Counted from the stretch's first letter, positions 19,378 to 62,538 are shown. The stretch is 64,000 nt of DNA from Amorphochlora amoebiformis (GCA_054601695.1 BAAHQB010000262.1:186001-250000); one strand, 5' to 3'. A program made the numbers and translations. The notes: a model not told the origin generated them from the sequence alone.

Positions 19378-19858
19378 ATCGTTGCGAAACCACTGTAACT
19401 GTCTCCTTGTTCAACTGAACAAACCTACAGAAAATTAAATGTGCGTCTAATTCGCACATGCCCTATTCTCTCATTTTCCATGGGCCGGGATTCGGTAACC
19501 TTGACTCCATGATGACATGGTCTTCGTTGCTCGCCAATCCTGTTCGAACTAGAACCAGGTTTCATAGTAGTTAAACATCATCATCATTGAAATTATCCAA
19601 TATCGGATAGAGCAATCTTCTTTGCAAAAACCGCTCAACATCATGTTGAACGGTTTCAAGTTTTATTCAATGCAAAAAATATTGCTTCTAATATTGAATT
19701 TAATCTAAGACTTTGTGTATCTTTTCCATCATGATCATAGATGATCATGATATCTAGATGTATACATTATCCATATGTAATAGTTAATCCATATGCTCGA
19801 TCAGCTTGATCATGACTCAATTATAATTTACTAAGATATATATGTATGCTATGATGTA

Positions 19859-19909
<51 letters not shown>

Positions 19910-20927
19910 AGAGATATATGGTAATATAATTAATTAATTAAATGTAGACTGTATACGTAGTTGGAGTATCTAGAGTATTTCTACTAGTTCTAGTACTATC
20001 GACCGTAGTATATATCTAAGTCGGGTATAATTTTTGAGTTGATATATACTAGTATACTTCGTTTTCATGTATATTCGATATTGAAGTGAGTAAGTACCTA
20101 GAGTACCACTCGATCAGTATGCTACTATACAGCAGTGTACTGCATGATGCTATGATAACTATGATTAGATATTACAATTGAAAGAATATTTATCCGCGTT
20201 ACGTGCACATAGTCTGGATTTGACAAGAGTAATAGGAATAAGAACAAAGTCAAGTGGTTGGTTGGCAACATATTGTAACACATCATCAGATCAACAACGA
20301 AAGCCTTAGTGTACAGCTGTACACACCAACTACATTATCGTTCATTCGTCGCCAACAGCATTTCATCCTCCAGCCCTCTATGCGCTTCCGAGGGGTTGGA
20401 GTCGGACCGTGGCACTGACCGTCGGAGTCCAACGGTTGGACTCATTGCCGAAGAATTTAAAATTATTTGTCACATGTGATGTCCCACGGAAGTCCCCGTA
20501 CATTGACAGACAAGTAGCCAACCGCAAAGGCGAAGTCGCGATGGGGCTCTGCCAGACCCTGATATATGTCCTAATGGCATCGTACGTAGGATTTACGGCC
20601 TGGACCTTCTACGGGTTTGACTGTCATACCAGTTTTTTTTTCCCTCATAAAGTGAAACCCTGGTTCGATTGATGCATCTACGTGTCCATCGTGTTTGACG
20701 TGTGCATGTTTGACGTGTGTTCAAGCGTGTGTTCAAAGCGATTTCACCGCTGTGTCTTAGGCTTGTTCATTTTTCTATACTGTAAACTTTCACCGCGAAA
20801 AGTAGGCATGCAAATCTTGACAGGGAAAAAAAAGACAGACTTGGCGGCATACTGCGAACATACACATACCACTCCATGCACGCACGCCCTCACGCTCACA
20901 AATGTTGCAAAGCTCGAGTGATTATAA
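19378..20927. other. Intergenic region between cupin and CLPTM1
   Basis: Unique AT-rich DNA with short palindromic patches (for example around tgatcatagatgatcatga at 19732) and one (TA)n tract (about 19856-19910). A frame from ATG 20541 (GLCQTLIYVLMASYVGFTAW) is hydrophobic and could be an upstream alternative first exon of CLPTM1, but I found no splice path that I trust. Confidence 0.4.
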
Positions 20928-36487
<15,560 letters not shown>

Positions 36488-37112
36488 CTAAGACCGAATG
36501 CTAATAACCAGAGTAATGCGGTAAAATTTACTTAATCTAGTTGGATTCACAGTGTACTAAAGGTACTTGAGTTGTTCAATTCAAGCACCTTTCGTTTCAT
36601 GTAAGTTACTATTAACTACATGAGAATCTCAAGCATCATTGATGTGATATCACAAGACCCAGTTTGATGTCTTCGATCTTTGCTAAGTTACTACAATATT
36701 TTAGAAGGAAAATGGTAGCTGGGGATTGCTCCATGAGAGAAGTAAATCAACAAGATCTAGTCAATCAATGTCAGTAGTTAATCGGTGACAGTGTTTTAAT
36801 CTTTGGATGACTTGAATCGATCGATCATGATTCGAAGCGAAAGCTCTCACTATATCTACCCAGATCTAGATCCAGCTAACACTAGTAACAAGCTACGCTC
36901 GCGCACGACGATACAGTTGTGGCGTCAACAAGCAGAGCCCAATAGAGGAGGGGGAAGGTTCTGGGCCGGCCCAATACAAGGCGCCACGCTTAGTGCACGT
37001 CGAGATCCACGTATCCTTACTTACTCATCATCATCATCGTCTGTATCGGGAAACAATGTCAGCACATGCATGCACTAGATGCATGAAAACATTTCGAAAG
37101 TGTTGTGTCTTG
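36488..37112. other. 3' flank between two convergent genes
   Basis: Unique DNA between the CLPTM1 stop (36487, +) and the ubiquitin-P2 stop (37113, -); the genes converge. It holds small inverted patches (gtacttgagttgttcaattcaagcacc near 36562). No open frame is supported. Confidence 0.6.
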
Positions 37113-39222
<2,110 letters not shown>

Positions 39223-39362
39223 GGCGCTGTCTTTGCAAACCAGGCTCTCACCACGGACCGCAAATTCGCCGAAATGCCGAAGAAGTGTATTTCTCGGCTG
39301 TCACACCCATTGAGATGTCCCGCCCCTGTCCGCCGTTCTGGATATGATAGAAAGAGTCGGGA
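39223..39362. promoter_or_regulatory. 140-bp bidirectional promoter region
   Basis: Lies between the ATG of the ubiquitin-P2 gene (minus, 39222) and the proposed ATG of the kinesin gene (plus, 39363). GC-richer than the introns around it. If both starts are right, both promoters and both 5' UTRs fit in 140 bp. Confidence 0.5.
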
Positions 39363-39721
39363 ATGCAGCCAATCCGTGTCGCCGTGCGGATCCGGCCCCA
39401 GAGTCGAAAGGGTGAGAGTAAGGCCTGCTTATACCGGGCTCCTTCAGAGACCCCGGGGGAAGCGGTGGTCGTGGATTCCAAGATGGTGCGCTTTGAGCGT
39501 GTGTTTGGCCCAAAGTCCAGCCAGCAGGACGTGTATTTCGGATGTGGTGTGGGTTTGGTGGATAGCTTATTCCAGGGCTACAACGCCTGCTTGTTCGCGT
39601 ACGGGCAGACGGGAAGCGGCAAGACACACAGGTGAAAGGATGTAAACACTTATCGGATATGCGCTCATATTGTGGCCAAGGAAGAGATCAAAGATATATT
39701 TCACTTGATTTATATTTATAT

Positions 39722-39765
<44 letters not shown>

Positions 39766-39889
39766 GTTTATATAATATATGTTTATATATACATACATAC
39801 ATATATATCACAATACACTTTATATTGTACTATATATACGTGAGAATATATATGTATGTATATATGTGTATATATACACACATATATAT

Positions 39890-39945
<56 letters not shown>

Positions 39946-40363
39946 GATATAAATATTATATTTATATATTTATATGTATGAGTATATGTAGAAAATATGA
40001 AAAATTCGAGTTTGTCTTTGCAACTGAGCATGGTAGGTCCAGACGGTTGCCCTTGTCATATGAAAAATAAAATTCGAGTTTGTTTTTGCAACTCAGCATG
40101 CTAGGCCCAGACGGTGGCAACAAGAGCAACAAGACTTTAAATGGCCTCATCCCTCAGGTGTTGTGTGTGTATGTGTGTGTGTGCGTGTGTGTGTGTGTAT
40201 GTATGTGTGTGTCTGTGTGTGGTGTGTGTATGTGTGTGTACGCGCATTCACATTTTCTCTCATTCAATGAGAGTCTCAATGGCCTTATATATTTAAAATT
40301 ATAAATATAAATGTATTATATATCTATACATAAAGATATATAACATATATATATATATATATG

Positions 40364-40406
<43 letters not shown>

Positions 40407-40530
40407 TGTACAATATATGTACACACGCACATATATATATATATGTATATGTATATATATTATATATACATATTTGTATATATATATTTAATTATTGTTA
40501 TATACATATATATATATATATATATATGTT

Positions 40531-40561
<31 letters not shown>

Positions 40562-40714
40562 TATATTATATACATACATATATGTATATATATATATATA
40601 TAGAAACAGCTATACACACATATCCAAAAAATCTATAATGTATATATATATATATGTTTATATATATTTACATATTTATGTACATATATATATTTATATA
40701 ATACACACACACAC

Positions 40715-40774
<60 letters not shown>

Positions 40775-41487
40775 GTTCGTCTACATTACACATTGTTTGA
40801 TCTCAGATTACATCGGAGATTTTCCGTCGAATATTTGCCCAAAAAGTAGATGCTGATCGGCTATTGGGGGCCAATATGAGCAGCTTTGAGGTGAGCTGAC
40901 CTCACCTGAGCTTGTGCGGACAACAAACACATCATAACCAATTGTGTCCCAAAACAGCTACTAAATTGAATCATCCCATATCGTTTGGCCTGGTGGAATT
41001 AACTGTATGATGGATTTCAGCTGAGGGCATCCTACATCGAGGTGTACAACGGGCTGACTTACGACCTTTTGTCGCGCGAGCAGAAGCGCAAGCCCCTGCA
41101 ACTTCGCCAGGAACAGTCCAGCAACACCTCCGCCATCTCCGCGTCCATCCCCCATGTCCACGCTCCGGACGCCATCACTATCCGGCATGTACCGAAGCGA
41201 GAACAATGTTCAAAGTGTTGTGACGCTTGTTATTGTGACTAGTTGAATGTGTTACATGTGTGTGTGTGTGTGTGTGATGATGCTTGTTAGTGTGGCTAAT
41301 TGTTGAGATGAGTGTAGTGAATGTGTTGTGATGGTTGATGTTGTTTTAGATAGTTGAGATGAATGTAGTAAATGTGTTCTGAAGTTCTGATGGTTGATGT
41401 TAGTGTGGATACTTTGAAACAACTCATGAGTATCATTCGGAGGGGGTCGCAAAACCGACAGACCCAAAAGACGGTCACACACTGAAT

Positions 41488-41519
<32 letters not shown>

Positions 41520-41537
41520 TTATATGTATGTATCTAC

Positions 41538-41571
<34 letters not shown>

Positions 41572-41598
41572 GATATATATACATGTTCTATATATATA

Positions 41599-41638
<40 letters not shown>

Positions 41639-41657
41639 TATATATATATTATATATA

Positions 41658-41700
<43 letters not shown>

Positions 41701-41724
41701 GTTAACATGTTACATATATATACA

Positions 41725-41758
<34 letters not shown>

Positions 41759-41810
41759 CATATGTATATATTTACATATATGTATATATAATATATATGT
41801 CATATATATT

Positions 41811-41843
<33 letters not shown>

Positions 41844-42961
41844 GTATTGTACGTACATGTACAGTATTGTTTGTTGTGACATAGGGCATGAACTTGCACT
41901 CTTCAAGATCGCACGCTATCCTGACCCTTACCCTCGAACACCGCTGGAGAATGACAAATGCAAGTCCAAGCAAAACCACAAGTGAAAAAGCCAAGCAAGT
42001 GGAGGCAGAAAAGAGCGAAAATCAAGGTCCGCTCCACATACCCAAACAAAGTCGACATCCTGAAAGCTGAAACCAGCGACACGGGTTCCTGGCTGGTGAT
42101 GATGGTGTATGATATGGTGAAGATAGGTTTGTATGAACAGATGACTACACGGTGGTATCGAGGCTATCGCGGCTGCTCATGTGCGACTTAGCGGGATCAG
42201 AGAGTTATGATCACCGACTAACCCACCCCTACAAACAACTAAGCTTTGAGTTTGAAAATATATGAAAAAGAAGCAATGATAACCTTCAGGCACGGACTCC
42301 GCCCACGGGGGAGTCGCAAATAGGTCGGGATGCCACGTAAGTTTCTGCTAACCGTCATGCCCCCATGATGACAAGCTAAATATCACATGACTTGGACTGC
42401 CGCAGGTCAATCTTGGGCTCATGTGCCTCTCCAAGGTCATACTTACGCTACACTCACGCCCTCACTAATCCTTTCTCGTTCTCGCTCGTTCTCGTTTATT
42501 CTCGCTCATTTTCGCTCATTGACACTCATTGATGCTCATTCTCGCTCATTGACGCTCATTCTCGCTCATTGACGCTCATTCTCGCTCATTGACTCTCATT
42601 GACGCTCACTCGCTCACTTGCGCTCATAAGTTGGCCTGCAAGCTAAGGCAATTGATGCATCCATATGGTCTGAATGCAGGTTTGCGCCTCGTTGAGCTCG
42701 CGTTGTCGTGATCGTGGCGCCAAGCCTTCTTTCATTCCCTACCGCGACTCGCATCTCACAAGACTCCTTCAGTCCTCGCTTGGGGGTATTTGTGCATCAT
42801 ATCCACTCTTATTTTAATATACACACACACTCTAAAACACACACGTATGTATGTATGTATGTATGTATGTGTGTATGTGTATATATATATATATATATAC
42901 AGTATAAATGTAAATATATATTTATATATATGTGTGTGTGCAAATATGTATATATGTATAT

Positions 42962-42994
<33 letters not shown>

Positions 42995-43040
42995 CTTGTA
43001 TACATCAATATTACATACGGGCATATATATATACATATAT

Positions 43041-43112
<72 letters not shown>

Positions 43113-43208
43113 CAGGAGTAGTGAATTTTATACATATATAGGGCGCAGTCTTACGTGGATGCTGGCGTGCGTGTCTCCCGAGATGGACAAGGCATGGGAG
43201 TCCTCTCG
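39363..43208 (+). CDS. Kinesin motor domain (11 exons)
   Basis: Exons: 39363-39631, 40097-40157, 40807-40890, 41021-41214, 41404-41473, 41885 to about 42026, 42163-42203, 42290-42336, 42406-42435, 42680-42785, 43142-43208. Motor motifs appear in order: [10 protein letters not shown] at the start; [12 protein letters not shown] (P-loop); SMLGPDGG and [49 protein letters not shown] (switch I); LMCDLAGSE (switch II); [30 protein letters not shown]. It is an ATP-driven microtubule motor; the subfamily is not clear. Phases fit except at the exon 6-7 junction (donor uncertain) and after 43208, where the expected neck helix (NTLxYA) was not found. The first exon could be preceded by an unseen one. 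Confidence 0.88.
40000..40120. repeat. Duplicated acceptor and start of kinesin exon 2
   Basis: aaattcgagtttgtctttgc aactgagcatggtaggtccagacggt (about 40003) is repeated as aaattcgagtttgtttttgc aactcagcatgctaggcccagacggt (about 40071). The second copy is the phased exon (acceptor at 40096); the first is an intronic copy with the acceptor mutated to gag. Confidence 0.9.
41215..41405. repeat. Diverged acceptor/donor copies in a kinesin intron
   Basis: gttagtgtggctaattgttgagatg, gttttagatagttgagatga and gttagtgtggatac succeed each other. The last contains the acceptor of exon 5 (41403). The segment also holds variants of tgttgtgacgcttgttattgtgact from the exon 4 donor region. Confidence 0.55.
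42470..42625. repeat. Short repeat (ctcattctcg / ctcattgacg)
   Basis: Units of about 10 and 20 bp in the kinesin intron between 42435 and 42680. Confidence 0.9.
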
Positions 43209-43239
43209 GTAACACAACCACGACTACGATTAAATATAA

Positions 43240-43740
43240 CCCTACTTAAACTCGTTCTGCGTGTATTTACTTGTGTTTGCCTGTGTTTGCGTGTATTTGC
43301 GTGTGTTTGCGTGTGTTTGAGTCTGTTTGCGTCTGTATGCGTCTGCGTGTGTTTACGTGTGTTTATGTGTATTTGCGTGTCCGTGTGTTGTCTTCGCGTG
43401 TGTCTGCGTGGTGGCCCGCTTCTGCATGTGTCTGCGTGTGTTTGCGTGGCCCGCTTCTGCATGTGTCTGCGTGTGTTTGCGTGGCCCGCTTCTGCATGTG
43501 TCTGCGTGTGTTTGCGTGGCCCGCTTCTGCATGTGTCTGCGTGTGTTTGCGTGGCCCGCTTCTGCATGTGTCTGCGTGTGTTTGCGTGGCCCGCTTCTGC
43601 ATGTGTCTGCGTGTGTTTGCGTGGCCCGCTTCTGCATGTGTCTGCGTGTGTTTGCGTGGCCCGCTTCTGCATGTGTCTGCGTGTGCTTGCGTGTTGAGCT
43701 GTGTTTGCGTGTGTTTGTGTTTGTTGGTGTGTTTGCTTAA
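43240..43740. repeat. 35-bp minisatellite after the kinesin exon 11 donor
   Basis: About eight near-perfect copies of ggcccgcttctgcatgtgtc tgcgtgtgtttgcgt, preceded by degenerate gcgtgtttgcgt units. Because 35 is not a multiple of three and no unit has a stop, it creates overlapping open frames of 94-213 codons on both strands. None is a credible gene. Confidence 0.95.
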
Positions 43741-43808
43741 GAACTGTGGAATTCGCTAAGAGGATTAGAACTATCCAGACCGGTACAACCATATCTGTTT
43801 TGCGACTG

Positions 43809-43856
<48 letters not shown>

Positions 43857-43940
43857 TATATATATATGCATGTATATGTTATCTATCTATATTTAAATAT
43901 ATATATATATATATGTGTGTTACATACTTTATGTATATAT

Positions 43941-43991
<51 letters not shown>

Positions 43992-44047
43992 CCATATATA
44001 TGTGTGTGTTACATACTTCATGTATATATATATAAATATATATATAC

Positions 44048-44095
<48 letters not shown>

Positions 44096-44195
44096 ATACA
44101 TATATGTATATCTGCTTGTTCGTGTACAGGTATATGTATGCATGTTTATGTGTTTATACACATATACACTACATACAGTAATATATATATATATA

Positions 44196-44229
<34 letters not shown>

Positions 44230-44237
44230 TAAATAAG

Positions 44238-44395
44238 TATATTAAATATGCCTGTATTTGATGTGTACATATGTATTTATTTATGCGTGACACCCATCAG
44301 ATGGAGAACGAAACGATATGCCTGTATTTGATATGTACATATGTATTTATTTATACGTGACGCACATCAGATGGAGAACGAAACGATTTGGTGCT
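44238..44395. repeat. 76-bp duplication of an acceptor and exon start
   Basis: atgcctgtatttgatgtgta ... cccatcagatggagaacgaaacgat is repeated directly as atgcctgtatttgatatgta ... cacatcagatggagaacgaaacgat. The second copy continues into an open exon with a good donor (44421); the first runs straight into the next unit. Confidence 0.9.
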
Positions 44396-45404
44396 GACGG
44401 TCATCGACGATCCAATCAAAGGTACCAATATATATCAATATACACATGTACCAATGTATCAATGTGTATCATTGTGCCAACCTATCAATGGATCAAGAGA
44501 TTATTGTATATAAACGTATTGATATACGAATATGTTGATGTATTAATGTATTGAGATATTTAAGCGGACCATCCCCAAAAGTTGGTCAAAACTGGTGCGA
44601 TTTTGGCCCTATCCGCTAATCTCCGATGCCATGCCTGTAACCTGTGCCCCATGCCCTATCCGCTATTGATGTACCCCGGGTATGGAGTATCCATTGTGGG
44701 TTTAGGTATCGCGAGCATGAGTGTCCGTTTGAGGATGAAGAATGGTTTGAGGATGAACACGATTTGAAGGCCATTTGGCTTTCACATGTGCCCCTAAATG
44801 TTGTGTGTGTCTTCCAGGCGATGTGCGCGACTCTGACACTGATCTTAACCGACGGACGCTGTGGATTCCAACGAAAAACTACGGCGACATATTTGCGAGA
44901 GCCGCAGGTGCACACTCAAACCGTAGGCTGATGTGTCATAATAAGTGGGATTGCACACTTCAGGATTCAACGAAGATCCCCTGATACTGTATGTACACGG
45001 GTCGGGACCTCGAAACTCCTCTCTTGAGGTCCACCCTTGTCTTCTTGTCTTACACACCAAACTAAAGCAAAACAAATCAAAACAAAAAGGAAAACTCATT
45101 CGTCTTGACCCCTCCCCTTGACCCCCGTTGTCCTGAGTGGACCTTATTTGCATCTCATATGGCGTCTTCTCTCGAATCCTTTGCATGTGATATGCCATCT
45201 TTCTCTCGAATCTTCGTATCTCAGATGTCATGTTCTCTCGAATCCTTCGTGTTTCCCTCTTCACCATTCCATGTGCCGCATCTGTATCTCAATCAAGTTC
45301 GATTGTATCTCACACAGAATGCATATTCGTAGCAATCCTGCCCACACTGTCCCTTGAGTTATTTCAGTTGCGTGAGTTTCATTAGTCTTACTTTCGTTGT
45401 CTCA

Positions 45405-45444
<40 letters not shown>

Positions 45445-45501
45445 ATATATATATATATATATAGCTATTTCAGTTGCGTGTGAGGTACTCTTATTGTCTC
45501 T

Positions 45502-45559
<58 letters not shown>

Positions 45560-46215
45560 GTATATACATGTATATATATATACGTTTGTATACTTACATA
45601 CACATATAAATACATACCTAAATATGGCCATGTAACATAAATGCCTATCGGCAACTTAACCACACACAGTGGAATTGGCTGGTAACGGACCTGGGTATAC
45701 GCGCTCGCACAAACGACAGCCTAGCGAAAGCAAAGCTCCCTCAGACATTTTATCACGTGGCCATTGATTGTCCGGGGTAAGCTTTTTCCAACTCAAAATC
45801 GAACAAAACTGTTTTTTAACCCTTTCGCTAAGTATCATAATCTCTGCACTGTCATTGCCCAATGATTTGATTTGTTGCTCTGGCGAACGCTTCCGTAATG
45901 GATTCTTATTGTACTCAATCGCTTGCATAATGATTTATCGTTTCGGTGAATGTGATTTATCGTTTTGGTGAATAAGATTTATCGTTTTGTCAATTGCTTG
46001 CACAATGAGTTTTCGTTCGAATCAATCCATAAATCTCTCCAAACATCTAATTCGCCATCATATGTTACATGTTACCAATGCACATCATGTCATTCAATGC
46101 ATATACTAATCTTATTGCATACACAGTGATTATTTATTGCATAATACATAATTGTACTTGTAGTTATGCGCGTTCGCCGGGCGACAAGCAAACCATTCGT
46201 TCTTACCCTCATCAG
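44371..46215 (+). CDS. Candidate kinesin tail exons (unresolved)
   Basis: Possible exons 44371-44421, 44818-44907, 45670-45756 and 46164-46215. The first three chain in phase 1 ([39 protein letters not shown]) and look like protein, but the phase does not match the donor at 43208, so an exon is missing or they belong to another gene. The exon at 45670 is open in two frames: one ([18 protein letters not shown]) fits the phase, the other ([20 protein letters not shown]) looks more globular and reaches the good donor gtaagc at 45777. No domain recognised. Confidence 0.4.
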
Positions 46216-46285
46216 GTCACATAATATATTTAAATACCATTCGTTCTTACCCTCATCAGGTCACATAATATATTTAAATACCCAC
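46184..46285. repeat. 43-bp duplication of an exon end and donor
   Basis: accattcgttcttaccctca tcaggtcacataatatatttaaata occurs twice in tandem (from about 46190 and 46235). The first contains the candidate donor at 46215. Confidence 0.9.
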
Positions 46286-46289
46286 ATGC

Positions 46290-47382
<1,093 letters not shown>

Positions 47383-47399
47383 CAGGTATATATACATAA

Positions 47400-47830
47400 A
47401 TATGCAATGAATATGGAGAGGTGTTTGAAATGAGTTATTGTGATTTGTACCCAAGATATTAAGGGACTCGAGTGTCATTCATTTGTACACAAGATATTAA
47501 CAGAGGTATTCGAGAGCCATTTGTGCATAAGAGACTGAGGAATTCGACTGGCATTTGTACATTAGATACTAAGTGAGTTATTCGAGTGTCATTTGTACAT
47601 TGGATACTAAGTGATAGGTATTCGAGAGGCATTTGTACATCAGATACTAAGTGAGTTATTCGAGTGTCATTTGTACATTGGATACTAAGGGAGGTAATCG
47701 AGTTTGGGGCATTTGTACGTTAGATAGTAAGGGAGGTAATCGAGTTGAAGCATTTGTACATTAGATAGTAAGGGAGGTAATCGACTGTCATTTGTACACC
47801 AGATATTAAGGGAGATAATCGACTCACTCG
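47400..47830. repeat. About 38-bp minisatellite (cgagtgtcatttgtacatta)
   Basis: Ten or so diverged units with attcgagtgtcatttgtaca and gatactaagtgag, upstream of the first exon I can place in the next gene. Confidence 0.85.
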
Positions 47831-47988
47831 GAAAAGAGAAAGCGTTTTGTCTGTGCGGGTGTTCTCAGGTTTGTCTGTGTGTGAGGCTTATTATCGGTGT
47901 TTTCTTGCCTGTGTGAGGCTTATTATCGGTGTTTCCTTGCCTGTGTGAGGTTTATCATCGGTGTTCCTTGACACTTTGTGTGAACCAG

Positions 47989-59443
<11,455 letters not shown>

Positions 59444-60128
59444 CTCGGCGACAATCAACCAAATGACAATCCACTCCAGCCTTTGAGCCTACCAGAACAA
59501 TACACCCACATCAACACATCACAACACACCAAATCAACATCACACATTTACACATTCACACATTCACACATTCACACATTCACACATTCACACATTCACA
59601 TATTCACACATTCACACACCAAATCAACGTCACACCTTCACACACCAACTGAACACCACACCATCACACACCCAAATCACAAGACACCGTGACACACCCA
59701 AATGAATACCACACCGTGACACACACACACCGAAATGAACAGTACACCGTGACACAATGAAATGAACATCACACCGTCACACACACACACACACACCCAC
59801 ACCGTCACACACACACACACACACCCACACCGTCACACAAACACACACACACCCACACCGTCACACACACACACACACACCCACACCGTCACACACACAC
59901 ACACACACCCAAATCAACACCACACCGTGACACATGAAATGAGCAGCACACACTGACACATCCAAATCAACATCTTCTCATCCAAATCAACATCTTTCTC
60001 AAGTGGTTCACATCCAAATCAACATCTTTCTTAAGTGCTTCACATCCAAATCAACATCTTTCTCAAGTGCTTCAATGTTGCGCATATAAATCACACATCG
60101 CACATATACATAAATACATGAATATGCT

Positions 60129-60201
<73 letters not shown>

Positions 60202-60242
60202 ATGTGTGTATGTAATATAAATGAAAAAAATTATCTATGTAA

Positions 60243-60292
<50 letters not shown>

Positions 60293-62067
60293 GTATGTGT
60301 ATATATATATATATGTATGTATATTATGTATATATATACATATTTATATATATATATATATATATACATATATAAATATATATGTATGTATCATATATCA
60401 TATATATATATATATACATACATATACAAATATATATATATAATACATATATATATATATATATATATATTGATACCCACCTGTCTTGACTCCTTGGTTT
60501 CCCTTACGATTTCATAAAACTCGTGTAGCACCTCCTTGCGCTTGTGCAGCGTAGAAGTGCGCTTGGGAATCTCCAGGTACGCGACCATCTAAACATACGA
60601 ATGCAAAATGCTCATCTAAGCATACGAATGCAAAATGCTCATCTAAACATACGAATGCAAAATGCTCATCTAAGCATACGAATGCAAAATGCTCATCTAA
60701 GCATACGAATGCAAAATGCTCATTTGACTACTCTACCTTTTCAACCTTTCTTCTTGTTTATGTGTTTTGCGTGTGCTTTGCATATGTTGGCATGTGTTTT
60801 TCATATGTTTTGACCGTCTTGTAGAAAGGCAGGCACGTGTCCTCCTCCCAAAAGAACTGTGGTGTGTCGAGTAGGTCCGACGTCAGGGTTAGGACTGGGG
60901 TTATTAGGGTCAAGACTGAGGTTATTGGGGCCAAGGCTGAGATCATTAGGGTCAAGAGTGAGGTGAATAGGGTCACGACTGAGGTCATTAGGGTAAAGAC
61001 TGAGGTTATTAGGGTCAAGAGTGAGGTCATTTGGGCCAAAACTGAGGTGATTAGGGTCAAGACTGAGGTCATTAGGGTCAAAACTGGGGTCAAGAGTGAG
61101 GTGATTTTGGTCAAGAGTGAGGTCATTAAGGTCAAGATTGAGGTAATTAGGGTCAAGACTGAGGTGATTGGGTCAAGAGCATAATCACCTCAGTCTTGAC
61201 CCTAATGACCTCAGTCTTGACCTAATGACCTCACTGTTGGCCCTAATGACCTCACTCTTGACCTAATGGCCCCAGTCTTGACCACCTCAGTCTTGACCCT
61301 AATGACCTCACTCTTGACCTAATGACCTCACTCTTGACCCTAATGACCTCACTCAATGGCCCTAGTCTTGAGTGTGGTGAGGTCTTGAGTGGGGTGAGGT
61401 CTTGAGTGGGTTGGGTATTTATGGAGTTGGGGTATTGGGTGGTGAGGTGGGTTGCGGTGGGATGTGGGATGTTGGATGTGGGTGTGGGATGTGGGATGTG
61501 GGATGTGGGTGTGGGTGTGGGTGGGTGTGGGTGTGGGTGTGCGTATTGGATGTGCGTGTGTGGGTGTGCGTGTGTGGGTGTGGGTATGTCGGTGTGGGTG
61601 TGTGGGTATGTGGGTGTGCGTGTGGGTGTGGATGTGTGGGTGGCGTGTGGTTGTGGGTGTGGGTGTGAGATAGGGTGGATAATGAAAATTAATACTGAAG
61701 TAAGATGATGAAGACATGGACAAATGAATGCATCTGTATGCATCTGTATGCATCTGTATGCAACATATGTGACGTACCTGTGTGGGTGATGAAGAGCTTG
61801 CCGAGGAGCTTGTGTACCTCTCGACGTGACAGGGACGTGATCTCGCCCGTCATCGCCAGCTGTCATGTGTTGTTCAGATGGATGGCGTTCTTAGTATTTG
61901 AACTTGGGAATGAATGTGGATTACGCGTGCGCGTGTTTGTTTTTTGTGACCTCGTCAGGCAGGTGTTTCACTCCGTCGATCTCTGCGTCGATTCTCGTCT
62001 CGAGCACCGACAACTTGAGGCTTTGAGCCAGGGCCAACGTCGCTGCCAGCTTCTCGTTTACCGCGTC
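59444..62067 (-). CDS. RMND1/RMD1 (DUF155) family protein, partial
   Basis: Minus exons 62067-61951, 61859-61778, 60894-60815, 60588-60481 and 59488-59444; all five junctions keep phase (0, 1, 0, 0). Hallmarks in order: [51 protein letters not shown] (family LLDTPexxW); [20 protein letters not shown], like the YLEIxxRxxxLNxR core; and [13 protein letters not shown], the hydrophobic C-terminal anchor. Family members are mitochondrial inner-membrane proteins that support mitochondrial translation and organisation. The N-terminal targeting part (above 62067) and the few residues after the anchor were not found; the first may lie beyond 64000. Confidence 0.88.
59520..59965. repeat. CA-rich repeats inside an RMND1 intron
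   Basis: acattcac (8 bp) tandem copies at about 59545-59625, then units of cacaccgtcacacacacaca ccc at 59700-59930 and accaaatcaac-type words. Confidence 0.9.
60590..60728. repeat. 27-bp x5 repeat carrying the RMND1 exon 4 acceptor
   Basis: Units aaacatacgaatgcaaaatg ctcatct on +. On the gene strand each reads agatgagcattttgcattcg tatgttt and recreates tttag/atg, the acceptor plus first exon bases (real junction gtttag/ATGGTC at 60588). Confidence 0.9.
60890..61385. repeat. About 21-bp x22 repeat derived from the RMND1 exon 3 acceptor
   Basis: On the gene strand the real junction is ccccag/tcctaaccctgacg (exon start 60894). The intron upstream of it is filled with cctcag/tcttgaccctaatga units, in one orientation to about 61180 and in the opposite orientation from 61180 to 61375, forming an inverted pair of arrays. 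Confidence 0.85.
61395..61680. repeat. gggtgtggg repeat
   Basis: G/T-rich gggatgtgggtgtg units in an RMND1 intron; the plus strand has Val/Cys/Gly frames, the minus strand Thr/Pro/His frames. Not coding. Confidence 0.9.
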
Positions 62068-62074
62068 CTGAACA

Positions 62075-62400
62075 ACCAACACGCACGCCACCAACACCCA
62101 CACCACCAACACCAACGGCAACAACACCAACGCCAAAACACCAATGGCATCAGCACCAATGAATGGACGTCAGCAACACCAACACCAACGGCATCAACAC
62201 CAATGCCAATGACGTCATGAAAGCCAACATTAATGACCGTGATGAAAACCAACACTAATGACCGTCATGAAAACCAACACTAATGACCGTCATGAAAGCC
62301 AACACTAATGACCGTCATGAAAACCAACACTAATGACCGTCATGAAAACCAATGCCACCAACACCAACGGCATCAACATCAACGTCATGAACGTCATTGA
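62075..62400. repeat. Repeats resembling the RMND1 first-exon acceptor
   Basis: On the gene strand, units of about 28 bp, gtgttggttttcatgacggt catta, lie upstream of the real junction gtgttggttgttcag/gacgcggt at 62067. Closer in, caacaccaacggcatcaaca-type units occur. Confidence 0.65.
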
Positions 62401-62428
62401 CATACATACATACATATATATATATATG

Positions 62429-62479
<51 letters not shown>

Positions 62480-62500
62480 TGTATATATGTATATGTATAC

Positions 62501-62538
<38 letters not shown>

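Noticed and set aside
43151-43792. 180-213 codon Cys/Val/Leu (+) and Gln/Thr/His (-) frames
   Set aside because: A 35-bp minisatellite without stops, open in overlapping frames on both strands.
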